Of a DNA stretch of 42,263 bases, positions 18,865 through 26,668 are shown piece after piece. The notes under the pieces are model-generated. The model had not been told where the DNA came from, searched no databases, and saw nothing but the letters and a program-made list of their open reading frames with translations. Source of the DNA: an uncultured Aquabacterium sp. GTDB taxonomy: Bacteria; Pseudomonadota; Gammaproteobacteria; Burkholderiales; Burkholderiaceae_C. The stretch covers positions 1 to 42,263 of the forward strand of contig NZ_CAJYGK010000150.1 of the NCBI RefSeq assembly GCF_913773725.1, given 5' to 3'. The position numbers were made by a program, and so were the translations under genes. Each line of letters starts with the position of its first letter. Position 1 is the stretch's first letter.

Positions 18865-19788
18865 TCAACGAGGGGCCGTATTGTGCCGCAGCGCCTGTTG
18901 CACGGTGCGCACGGCCTGAGCGAGCAGCGGGGCCATCGGCGCGGCGTTGCTCGGGTGGGCGATGCAGTCGGTGCTCCACACGTGACGGATGCCGGCCTGC
19001 TGCATGAAGCTCAGCGCATCGTCGGCAAACAGGGCGTGGGTCACGGCGGCGTCCACGGACCGCGCGCCAGCCGCCAGCAGCAGGCGCGCCGCTTCGGCCA
19101 GGGTGCGGCCCGAGCTGGCCACGTCGTCGATCAGCACAACGGCCTGACCGCGCACGTCGAGTTCAGGCAGCGTGATCCGCACATCGCGGTCGCCGTGGCG
19201 GGTCTTGGTGCAGACGCCGTGGCGCCAGCCCCGACCGGCCGCTGCGCTGTCGATCCACTGGGCCGATTCGGCATCCGGGCCGATGAGGACCGGCGAGGCA
19301 TGATGGGCCGCCACGAGCTCCGCCAGCATGGGTGCGCCCGACAGGGCGAGAGCGTGCCGGACGGGCACGGCCTCGTCCAGCGTGGCCACGCGGTGCAGAT
19401 GGGGATCGACCGTGATCACCGCGTCGAACAAGTCGGCCAGGAACCGCCCCACGATCCGCTGGCTGACGACCTCGCCGGGCCGGAAGGCAATGTCCTGCCG
19501 CATGTAGGCGAGATACGGTGCAACCAGCGTCAGGTGGACGGCGCCGAGCTGTCGGGCCTGCCGGGCGAGCAGCAACAGCTCGATCAGCTTCTCGTTGGGC
19601 CGGTCCAGGCTGCGGTAGACGATGAGGTGGACGGGCAGGGTGCCTGCCTCGTCGACCGGCAGGCGCAACCGCCATTCGCCATCAGGGAAGCGGTGGCGCT
19701 CGACCTCGGCAGCTGTCACGCCGAGCTCGGTGGCCAGGCGCTGGGCGGGGCCCGCTTCGTCGGCAAAGTGGAGCAGCAGGTCTGGCAT
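18865..19788 (-). CDS. PRPP-synthase-like phosphoribosyltransferase/diphosphokinase
   Basis: 307-aa member of the ribose-phosphate diphosphokinase superfamily, closer in length and motifs to the short archaeal-type (class III) enzymes than to housekeeping PrsA. Conserved elements are the N-terminal RFPDGE (33-38), PYLAYMRQD (91-99), the metal-binding VDPHLH (127-132), a flexible-loop pattern KTRHGDRDV (195-203) and the PRPP loop DDVASSGRT (221-229). Known family reaction: ribose 5-phosphate + ATP to PRPP + AMP. It starts 3 nt after the AMP phosphorylase stop codon, so the two are almost certainly co-translated. A standard prs gene is expected elsewhere in the genome, so this is likely a specialised paralogue acting with the phosphorylase. 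Substrate preference is inferred, not shown. Confidence 0.85.
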   Translation of the reverse strand: MPDLLLHFADEAGPAQRLATELGVTAAEVERHRFPDGEWRLRLPVDEAGTLPVHLIVYRSLDRPNEKLIELLLLARQARQLGAVHLTLVAPYLAYMRQDIAFRPGEVVSQRIVGRFLADLFDAVITVDPHLHRVATLDEAVPVRHALALSGAPMLAELVAAHHASPVLIGPDAESAQWIDSAAAGRGWRHGVCTKTRHGDRDVRITLPELDVRGQAVVLIDDVASSGRTLAEAARLLLAAGARSVDAAVTHALFADDALSFMQQAGIRHVWSTDCIAHPSNAAPMAPLLAQAVRTVQQALRHNTAPR

Positions 19789-19791
19789 GGT

Positions 19792-21378
19792 TCAGAACTC
19801 CACGTGCAGGGCGGTGAACTCGGCTGCGCTTCCCAGCGTGAAGCCGTTGGTGCGCTCGCACGCCTGCCGGGCAAAGCCGAGGTCGGTCGGGAAGGCCGCG
19901 TGCACGCGGTACAGCGTGTCGCCCGCCTTCACGGTGTCGCCCAGCTTGTGCAGCAGGTCGACGCCGGCGCCTTGCACCTTGGGCGCGCCCGCAAGCCGGG
20001 CAATGCGAGCGAGGTGCAGGTTGTCGATGCCCGTGACCATCCCATCCTGGGGGGCCGTGACCTCGAAGGTGAGCGGGGCGAGCTCGGGGTGCTCCGGATC
20101 GAAAACGCGCGCGCCCTGGGCTTCGATGATGGCCTGCATGCGCTCGAGCGCCCGGCCTGATTCCAGAATGTCCCGCGCGATGGCATAGCCTTCACCGCCG
20201 CGCACATCGGGGTCGAACTCCAGCATCCGGCCGGCCAGCCGCAGCGACTTCTGACGCAGGTCGTTCGGCGCACGCGGGTCATTGCGCAGCACGCGCATCA
20301 CGTCGCGCGCCTCCAGCACCGGGCCAATGCCGTGGCCGATGGGTTGGCGGCCGTCGGTGATGACGACGTCGATGGTCAGCCCCATGCGGCGCGAAACGAA
20401 CTCGAACAGCTTGCGCAGACGCTGAGCCTCGGGCACGGTGCGGACCTTGGCCGTCGGCCCCACGGGGATGTCGAGCAGCAGGTGGGTGGAGCCCGCCGCC
20501 ACCTTCTTCGACAGGATGGAGGCCACCATTTGCCCCGGCGAGTCGATCGACAGCGGCCGCTCGACCGAGATGAGCACGTCGTCCGCCGGCGACAGGTCGC
20601 TCGTGCCACCCCACGCCAGGCAGCCGCGGTGGGTGTGCACGATCTCCTGCAGCCGCTCGAACGGCGGCTCGACGTTGGCCAGCACCTCCATGGTGTCGGC
20701 CGTGCCCGCGGGCGAGGTGATCGCGCGCGACGAGGTCTTGGGGCACAGCATGCCGTGTGCTGCCACGATGGGCACCACCAACATCGACGTGCGGTTGCCC
20801 GGGATGCCACCGATGCAGTGCTTGTCGACCACCGGATGCGCCTTCCAGTCCAGCCGCCGGCCGACGCCGGCCATGGCTGCGGTCAGGTCGTAGACCTCTT
20901 CGCGGTCGAGTTCGCCCTGATTGGTGGCCACGACGAATGCCGTGAGTTCGATCTTCGAGTAGCGGTGGTCGACGATGTCGCGCACGATGGCCTGGTAGTC
21001 GGCGTGCGTCAGGCGCTCGCCCGCGATCTTGCGGTGCAGCGCCGAGATGGAGGAGGGGGGTTCGGCCTGGCTGATGGTGGCCGGGTGTTCGGACGGCACG
21101 CCGATTTGAGCGAAGGCGTCTTCCGACAGGCCCAGTTCGTCGGGCCCCACGATGCAGGCGTCATCGACCACGTTGAGCGTGGCCAGAATGCGCCGTCCGT
21201 TCGCGCGCACTTCCACCTTGGACAGCGCCTGGAAGCCTTCTGCGCGGTAGATGGCGCATTCGCGGTGGAGGTAGGCGACGTTCTCGCGGTAGGTGTCGAT
21301 GGCGACGCGTTTCAGTCGCAGCGGTGTGGGCGTCTCGGATGCAGGTGCGGGCGCAGCGGATTCAGGCAGAAGGGGCAC
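19792..21378 (-). CDS. AMP phosphorylase / archaeal-type thymidine phosphorylase family protein
   Basis: Phosphorylase of the long archaeal-type branch. It has an N-terminal strand-rich domain ([22 protein letters not shown]) ahead of the DeoA-like core, which bacterial thymidine phosphorylases of about 440 aa lack. Core motifs are [11 protein letters not shown] (186-196 from this start) and [13 protein letters not shown] (216-228), versus GRGLGHTGGTLD in DeoA; they match enzymes that convert AMP (also CMP/UMP) + phosphate to ribose 1,5-bisphosphate + base. The start is uncertain. The only in-frame ATG is at 21543, inside the upstream gene (82-nt overlap, weak ribosome site). The GTG at 21378 gives 528 aa, near the archaeal length, but also lacks a clear Shine-Dalgarno. 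The next gene follows after 3 nt. Databases often label this family thymidine phosphorylase. Confidence 0.88.
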   Translation of the reverse strand: MPLLPESAAPAPASETPTPLRLKRVAIDTYRENVAYLHRECAIYRAEGFQALSKVEVRANGRRILATLNVVDDACIVGPDELGLSEDAFAQIGVPSEHPATISQAEPPSSISALHRKIAGERLTHADYQAIVRDIVDHRYSKIELTAFVVATNQGELDREEVYDLTAAMAGVGRRLDWKAHPVVDKHCIGGIPGNRTSMLVVPIVAAHGMLCPKTSSRAITSPAGTADTMEVLANVEPPFERLQEIVHTHRGCLAWGGTSDLSPADDVLISVERPLSIDSPGQMVASILSKKVAAGSTHLLLDIPVGPTAKVRTVPEAQRLRKLFEFVSRRMGLTIDVVITDGRQPIGHGIGPVLEARDVMRVLRNDPRAPNDLRQKSLRLAGRMLEFDPDVRGGEGYAIARDILESGRALERMQAIIEAQGARVFDPEHPELAPLTFEVTAPQDGMVTGIDNLHLARIARLAGAPKVQGAGVDLLHKLGDTVKAGDTLYRVHAAFPTDLGFARQACERTNGFTLGSAAEFTALHVEF

Positions 21379-21461
21379 GGTGACAAGAGCAATGTCGGAG
21401 AGGAACAGGGCAACATCTTCGCTCGATTCCTGCAGACGTCGTGTCGGGGCACCTCCGCTTG

Positions 21462-22415
21462 TCAGCCAGCGCTTGATGTGGCGCAAGCGTCCACGGCGGT
21501 CGGTTGCGGGCGTGTGGCGAGGCCCGCCATGTGCGGTCCCCATTCCACGATGGCGAGGCTGCCATCCGGGTGCTCCACCAGTGCCGTCAGGCTCTCGACC
21601 CAGTCACCATCGTTGCAATAGAGAACCCCCCCGATGTCTCGGATCTCGGCATGGTGGATGTGGCCGCACACCACGCCGTCGACCTCTCGGCGTCGCGCCT
21701 CCCGCGCCAGCGCCTGCTCGAAGTCGGCGACGTAGCTGACTGCGCGTTTTACCTTGAGCTTCAGGTACTTCGACAGTGACCAGTAGGGCAGCCCCAGGCG
21801 TGCACGCAGCGAATTCAGGTGACGATTGAGCTTCAGCGTGAATTCGTACAGCGTGTCGCCGACCAGGGCGAGCCAGCGGGCGCACTGAATGACGCCGTCA
21901 TACAGATCACCATGCGTCACCCACAGGCGACGGCCATCGGCCAGCGCGTGGATGCACTCGTCCCGGACTTCGATGCCGCCGAACGCCTGATCCAGAAAGT
22001 GCCTCGCGAACTCGTCGTGGTTGCCCGGCACGAACACGACGCGGGTGCCTTTGCGTGCGTGGCGCAGCAGCTTCTGAACCACGTCGTTGTGGGCCTGTGG
22101 CCAGTACCAGTGGCGTCGCAGTTGCCAGCCGTCGATGATGTCCCCCACCAGGTAGAGCGTCTCGCATTCCAGGTGACGAAGGAAGTCGAGCAAGGCATCC
22201 GCCTGGCAGCCCGGCGTGCCCAGGTGCACGTCCGAGATCCATGCCGTGCGCACCTTCAGCGCGGCACGGGCGGGGGCGCCTGCTTCACCGGAAGAGACGG
22301 GTGGCTCGGGGGCCCCGCTGTGCCCGCTTCGATTGAAGCCGGCTTGCCAGGCGCGCATCAGAGGGGTCGTGATCCAGGGCCGCATGGAGCGGATGGTGGT
22401 CGTGACCGATGACAC
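21462..22415 (-). CDS. LpxH-like calcineurin-type metallophosphatase
   Basis: 317-aa metallophosphoesterase of the UDP-2,3-diacylglucosamine diphosphatase-like group. All two-metal motifs are present: [27 protein letters not shown] and CGHIHHAE. The catalytic core starts near residue 55 ([14 protein letters not shown]); the first 50 residues are low-complexity and may be mis-started. In-frame ATGs at 22415, 22385 and 22358 are alternatives. It is larger than classical LpxH (about 240 aa) and differs from it in the central helical region ([33 protein letters not shown]), so it is likely a paralogue of unknown substrate, not the essential lipid A enzyme. It heads the cluster with the AMP phosphorylase gene. 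Confidence 0.85.
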   Translation of the reverse strand: MSSVTTTIRSMRPWITTPLMRAWQAGFNRSGHSGAPEPPVSSGEAGAPARAALKVRTAWISDVHLGTPGCQADALLDFLRHLECETLYLVGDIIDGWQLRRHWYWPQAHNDVVQKLLRHARKGTRVVFVPGNHDEFARHFLDQAFGGIEVRDECIHALADGRRLWVTHGDLYDGVIQCARWLALVGDTLYEFTLKLNRHLNSLRARLGLPYWSLSKYLKLKVKRAVSYVADFEQALAREARRREVDGVVCGHIHHAEIRDIGGVLYCNDGDWVESLTALVEHPDGSLAIVEWGPHMAGLATRPQPTAVDACATSSAG

Positions 22416-22581
22416 GGACGCGACACCGGTGTGACGCTTCGGTGATCGGCAGCGTCTCGGGGTTATCCCGCCGTGTCACGCCCTGACACAGGGGTAAGGG
22501 AATTTTTCCCTGTGTGGGCCATCGCCCGATGCGGACACTGCGAACGTCAACAAAAAACGCGTCCAACGACGAGGAGCCTCC
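22416..22581 (+). promoter_or_regulatory. Dyad-rich control region of the TonB receptor gene
   Basis: Within 45 nt three overlapping dyads occur: GTGTCA (22473-22478)/TGACAC (22484-22489) with a 5-nt spacer; ACACAGGG (22486-22493)/CCCTGTGT (22508-22515) with a 14-nt spacer; and, inside the latter, AGGGAA (22497-22502)/TTCCCT (22506-22511). The receptor GTG is 66 nt further on, with the ribosome site GAGGAG at 22571-22576. No good sigma-70 promoter is visible. The dyads look like protein-binding sites rather than a terminator, since no gene ends on the plus strand here. Confidence 0.5.
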
Positions 22582-24990
22582 GTGCGACAGTCCGTGCACA
22601 ACCCGACCGTGTCCCCGCGCCAGCCCCATGCGCTGATCCGTCCCCATGCTGTGGCGCTGGCCTGCAGCATCCTGTGTCTTGCGCAAGCTACCGTGGCCGC
22701 AGAGGCCGCACCCGCAGAGTTGCCCATGGTGGCTGCGGTCAGCACGACACCGCTGCCGGGCATCGGGTTGAGCCGCGCCCTGTTTCCGGCGCCAGTGCAG
22801 TCGGCGCCCGCTCGTGAACTGCTCGACAGCGGTGCACTCGATCTCAGCGAGTTCCTGAACCGCCGTCTGGGTAGCGTCCATGTCAACGAGGTGCAGGGCA
22901 ACCCGTACATGATGGACGTGAACTACCGGGGCTACACGGCGTCGCCCTTGCTGGGCACACCGCAGGGGCTGTCGGTGTATGTGGATGGTGTGAGGCAGAA
23001 CCAGGCCTTCGGCGATGTGGTGCTGTGGGACCTCATTCCCAAAGCCGCCATTGCAGGCGTGACCCTGATGCCCGGTGCCAACCCACTGTTCGGTCTGAAC
23101 ACCTTGGGCGGTGCCCTGTCGATCGACACGAAAGATGGCCGTCGACATGCGGGCTCGGTGTTGGAGCTGGGTCTGGGGCAGTACGGACGCACGAGCCTGG
23201 GGCTTGAACACGGCGGTGCCAACGACAAGGGGCTGGACTGGTTCGTGGCCGGCACGGCATACCGTGAAAGCGGCTGGCGAGAAGACTCACCCACCCGTGT
23301 CGGGCAGTTTTTCGGCAAGGTGGGCTGGCGCGAAGGCGCCACCGACGTCAGACTGAGCTTGGCACATGCCGATTCCAATCTCACTGGCAATGGGCTCCAG
23401 CAGCAGGAAATGCTGCGCGCCGACCACAACAGCGTCTTTACCAAGCCGGATCAGACCCGCAATCGCGCCACGCAGCTGAACCTGCAGCTCAAGCACGCTC
23501 TGTCGGACCAGGCCGTGCTGACAGGCAATGCGTACTGGCGGCAGACGCGCACGCGGACCTTCAACGGGGATCTGAACGAAGAAGTGATCGGCGCGGGGGC
23601 GACGCCGGAGGACTGCGTGGCCGAGGCTGCCGTCAACGGCGAGCCGAACGAGACCTGCTCCGGCATCGCGACCCGCACGCGCACAAGTCAGCGCAACATG
23701 GGGCTGCAGGGGCAACTCAGCCTGCAGGGCACTCTGGCGGGCATGCGCAACCAGGGTGTCCTGGGTGCGGCCTTTGACACCAGCCGGCTCAACTTCACGC
23801 AGGGCTCCCAGTTCGGCTACCTGAACGCCGACCGCTCCCTGACCCTGGTCGATGCCTACGCCGACGGCACGCAGGATTCCGAGGATGCCTTCGACGCCCG
23901 CGTCCGGCTCAAGGGCCGCGTGTCGACGTGGAGCCTGTTCGGGAGCAACACGCTCTCGCTCAGTGACCGCTGGCACGTCACGGCGTCAGGCCGCTTCAAT
24001 GACACGCGCCTGAAGAACACCGACCAGCTCTTCCCGTACAACAACGCCACGACGCAAGGCGAACAGCGGGGCTCACTGGACGGCAACCACCGTTTCCGTC
24101 GCTTCAACCCGGCGCTGGGCGTGAGCTTCACCCCCAGCCCGACCTACAACGTGTACGCCGGCTATGCGGAGAGCAGCCGCACACCGACCTCGGTCGAACT
24201 GGGTTGTGCCGACCCGGAATTCGGCTGCCGCCTGCCCAACTCCATGGCCGGTGATCCGCCACTCAAGCAAGTGGTCTCCCACACGTGGGAGGCCGGCGTG
24301 CGTGGCGTGCTGCAGGGCGGATGGAACTGGAACCTGGGGGCCTTCCTGGGCGACAACACCGACGACATCCTGTTCGTGGCCAACAATGCCTCGACCGGGT
24401 ACTTCAAGAACTTCGGGCGCACACGCCGTCAAGGCCTGGAAGCCGGCCTCTCTGGTCGACAGGGTGCCTGGACGGGTGGCTTCAACCTGACATGGATGAA
24501 GGCAACCTATCAGAGCCGCGAAGAAGTGGGCAGCGAGTACCACAGCAACGCGAACACGGACAACGCCATCGTCGTGAACCCCGGTGACCGCATCCCGCTG
24601 ATTCCGTCCCAGCTGCTGAAGGCCCATGTGGCTTACGACCTGAGCAGCGCGTGGCGTGTTGGCCTGGACATGCAGGCCAGCGGAGGCAGCTATGTGCGCG
24701 GCAACGAGGACAACGCCCACCGTGCCGACGGGGTCACCACCTTCGGCTCGGGGCGCTCGGCAGGCTATGCCGTGTTCAACCTGCACACGCGGTATCAGTT
24801 CGGCGAGGGCGTCAGCGTGCGCGTGGGCGTGAACAACCTCTTCGATCGTCGCTACGCCACGGCGGGGCAACTGGGCGCCCGGGCCTTCACGGCCAACGGC
24901 TCGTACACCGACGCGGGCGGCATCGGCACCACCTTCTATGCACCGGGCGCGCCGCGGACGGTGTGGCTGACGCTGCGTTGGGCGCTGTGA
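22582..24990 (+). CDS. TonB-dependent outer membrane receptor
   Basis: 802-aa outer membrane transporter. The start is a GTG, 5 nt after GAGGAG. An N-terminal signal peptide is apparent (HAVALACSILCLAQATVAA, cleavage near residue 40). The plug domain follows (LDLSEFLNRRLGSVHVNEVQGN, VNYRGYTASPLLGTPQGLSVYVDG, PGANPLFGLNTLGGALSIDT by segments), and then a 22-strand-type barrel ending in the terminal aromatic strand WLTLRWAL. I see no convincing TonB box before the plug and no N-terminal signalling domain of the FecA type. An external-loop motif with paired cysteines (ELGCADPEFGCRLPN) is notable. The ligand cannot be read from the sequence. It stands alone, convergent with a rlhA/two-component operon, and has an elaborate upstream dyad region suggesting tight control. 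Confidence 0.92.
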   Translation: MRQSVHNPTVSPRQPHALIRPHAVALACSILCLAQATVAAEAAPAELPMVAAVSTTPLPGIGLSRALFPAPVQSAPARELLDSGALDLSEFLNRRLGSVHVNEVQGNPYMMDVNYRGYTASPLLGTPQGLSVYVDGVRQNQAFGDVVLWDLIPKAAIAGVTLMPGANPLFGLNTLGGALSIDTKDGRRHAGSVLELGLGQYGRTSLGLEHGGANDKGLDWFVAGTAYRESGWREDSPTRVGQFFGKVGWREGATDVRLSLAHADSNLTGNGLQQQEMLRADHNSVFTKPDQTRNRATQLNLQLKHALSDQAVLTGNAYWRQTRTRTFNGDLNEEVIGAGATPEDCVAEAAVNGEPNETCSGIATRTRTSQRNMGLQGQLSLQGTLAGMRNQGVLGAAFDTSRLNFTQGSQFGYLNADRSLTLVDAYADGTQDSEDAFDARVRLKGRVSTWSLFGSNTLSLSDRWHVTASGRFNDTRLKNTDQLFPYNNATTQGEQRGSLDGNHRFRRFNPALGVSFTPSPTYNVYAGYAESSRTPTSVELGCADPEFGCRLPNSMAGDPPLKQVVSHTWEAGVRGVLQGGWNWNLGAFLGDNTDDILFVANNASTGYFKNFGRTRRQGLEAGLSGRQGAWTGGFNLTWMKATYQSREEVGSEYHSNANTDNAIVVNPGDRIPLIPSQLLKAHVAYDLSSAWRVGLDMQASGGSYVRGNEDNAHRADGVTTFGSGRSAGYAVFNLHTRYQFGEGVSVRVGVNNLFDRRYATAGQLGARAFTANGSYTDAGGIGTTFYAPGAPRTVWLTLRWAL

Positions 24991-24992
24991 TA

Positions 24993-25010
24993 CGGCCCCA
25001 CCCGGGGCCG
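24993..25010. terminator. Hairpin between convergent TonB receptor and regulator genes
   Basis: CGGCCCC (24993-24999)/GGGGCCG (25004-25010), loop ACCC, 2 nt after the receptor stop codon. There is no T-run on either side, so it would need help from Rho or act as an RNA 3' end stabiliser. Confidence 0.45.
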
Positions 25011-25039
25011 AGGCTCCGGGGTGCGCGCAGGACGGGCCG

Positions 25040-25690
25040 TCAGCGCGGCTGACGCCCGTCGATCACGCCGTGCCTCAGTGCCAGGTGCACCAGCGCCGCC
25101 GAGGTCGAGACACCCAGCTTGTCCTTGATCTGGGTCTGGTTGTTGGCCACCGTCTTGGGGCTGAGGCACAGCAGGCGAGCGCACTCTGCGGGCGAGTGGC
25201 CTTCCGCCAGCAGGCGGAAGATCTCGAATTCCCGCTGACTCAGCGCTGCCAGCCGGTCGGCTTCATCCTGTTCGGCGCGGTTGAGCAAGGCGGGGGAAAT
25301 GTCCTCGCTGAGGTAGCGCCCCCCGCGGTCCACGGCGCGCACGGCAGCCACCAGGCTGTCTGGCGGCGCGTTCTTGCTGACGAAACCGCGCGCGCCGCTG
25401 TCGAGTGCGCGTCGCACCATCTGCGCGGAGTCGTACATGCTGCACACCAGCACACGGGCCTGCGGGTCCCGCGCCAACACCTTGCGCAGCAGTTCGATGC
25501 CGCCTGCACCGGGCAACGACAGGTCGGTCACCAGCACGCTGGGCGACAACTGTTGCCACGCCACACTGCCCTCGTCCACATCGGCGGCTTCGCCCACCAC
25601 GTGGATGTCGCCGTCCTGTTCAAGCAGGCGCCGGTACCCGGCCCGCACAACAGGGTGGTCATCAACGAGGAGCACGCGAATCCGGTTCAT
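25040..25690 (-). CDS. NarL/FixJ-family response regulator
   Basis: 216-aa response regulator with an N-terminal receiver domain and a C-terminal LuxR-type helix-turn-helix. Acidic pocket DD at 10-11, phosphoacceptor D56 in VTDLSLPG and conserved K106 in FVSKNAPP are all present. The DNA-binding domain carries LSQREFEIFRLLAEGHS and LSPKTVANNQTQIKDKLGV. The frame is open further upstream but the ATG at 25690 is fixed by the receiver start and by a 4-nt ATGA overlap with the kinase stop. Partner of the upstream histidine kinase. The neighbouring TonB receptor gene is a plausible target, by proximity and dyads only. Confidence 0.94.
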   Translation of the reverse strand: MNRIRVLLVDDHPVVRAGYRRLLEQDGDIHVVGEAADVDEGSVAWQQLSPSVLVTDLSLPGAGGIELLRKVLARDPQARVLVCSMYDSAQMVRRALDSGARGFVSKNAPPDSLVAAVRAVDRGGRYLSEDISPALLNRAEQDEADRLAALSQREFEIFRLLAEGHSPAECARLLCLSPKTVANNQTQIKDKLGVSTSAALVHLALRHGVIDGRQPR

Positions 25691-26652
25691 GTCTGAGCCT
25701 CCCTCCAGGGCAGATCGGCTTCGATGAGCAAGCCGCCGCCCTCTGCGGGGCGCAGAGCAAGCGTACCGCCCAGCGCGGCAACGCGCTCGCGCATGCCGAT
25801 CAGGCCGTGGCCGCCGCGCCGCGAGGCGTCTGAGAGCGTGCCCGCGTCGTTCAGCCCGCAGCCGTCGTCCACGATGCGCAGGCGCACGGCATGCGCCACT
25901 GGTGAAGGGGTCAGCGTGATCTGCACGTGCGTGGCGCCGGCATGCCGGGCCACATTGGTCAGCGCCTCCTGCACCAGGCGGTAGACCGTCACGGCGACGT
26001 CGTCGGGCAGCCGGGATCCTGAGCCCGAGCCCAGATCGGCCACGCCCCGCGGCACGAACGCACACCCGATGCCCGTCTGCGTTTCCCAGCGCTCGCACAG
26101 CGCCTGCACGGCGGCTTCCAGCCCCAGGCTGTCCAGGTCAGGCGGCCGCAGACGGTCCAGCATCTGTCGGACCAGCAGGTGCAGGCGCTCTGCCGACTGG
26201 TCGATGCGCGCCGCGCTGTCCTGCATCGCGGCGTCTGCGGTGGCGCGCCCGATGTAGCGGGCGTCGGCTCGGATCGCGGTGCAATGCTGACCGAACTCGT
26301 CGTGCAGTTCGCGGGCCAGCGCGCGGCGTTCCGTGTCCTGCACGCGGATGAGGGCCTGTGCCAGTTCGCGGTTGTCGGTCAGGAGTTTCTGAGCCTGCTG
26401 TTCGGCTGCGATGCGGGCGGCCAGCACCTGGCGTCCTTCGTGAACCCGACGCCAGCTGAACCACACCAGTCCGAGCGACAGGCAGACCAGCGACAGCGGC
26501 ACCTCGTCCAGCTGCCAGCGTTCGTGCATGCGCGTGAAAGCCAGCACCTGCTCGAACAGTTCCACCTGGCCCGCCAGCAGGAAAAACGACAGCACGACCA
26601 CCGCCACGGCGATCGCGTCCCGATGCCATCCTCCTGAGGTCTGCAACTGCAT
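25687..26652 (-). CDS. NarX/HisKA_3-type sensor histidine kinase
   Basis: 321-aa kinase. Two membrane segments (about 13-33 and 51-67) are separated by only about 17 residues, so there is almost no periplasmic sensor domain; sensing may be intramembrane or through partners. A coiled-coil linker leads to the HisKA_3 dimerisation domain with the phosphoacceptor in ARELHDEFGQH (H117), then an ATPase domain with VQEALTNVARHA, DDGCGL and GGHGLIGMRERV. The ATG at 26652 has GGCAGG nearby. It starts 16 nt after the rlhA-like stop codon and overlaps the regulator gene by 4 nt, so all three are probably one transcript. Confidence 0.92.
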   Translation of the reverse strand: MQLQTSGGWHRDAIAVAVVVLSFFLLAGQVELFEQVLAFTRMHERWQLDEVPLSLVCLSLGLVWFSWRRVHEGRQVLAARIAAEQQAQKLLTDNRELAQALIRVQDTERRALARELHDEFGQHCTAIRADARYIGRATADAAMQDSAARIDQSAERLHLLVRQMLDRLRPPDLDSLGLEAAVQALCERWETQTGIGCAFVPRGVADLGSGSGSRLPDDVAVTVYRLVQEALTNVARHAGATHVQITLTPSPVAHAVRLRIVDDGCGLNDAGTLSDASRRGGHGLIGMRERVAALGGTLALRPAEGGGLLIEADLPWREAQT

Positions 26653-26668
26653 GCCTGCCTGCCGTTCG

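Noticed and set aside
21378-21543. ATG at 21543 as the start of the AMP phosphorylase
   Set aside because: It would overlap the upstream metallophosphatase gene by 82 nt and adds residues not expected in the family. Kept only as an alternative because the GTG at 21378 also lacks a clear ribosome site.
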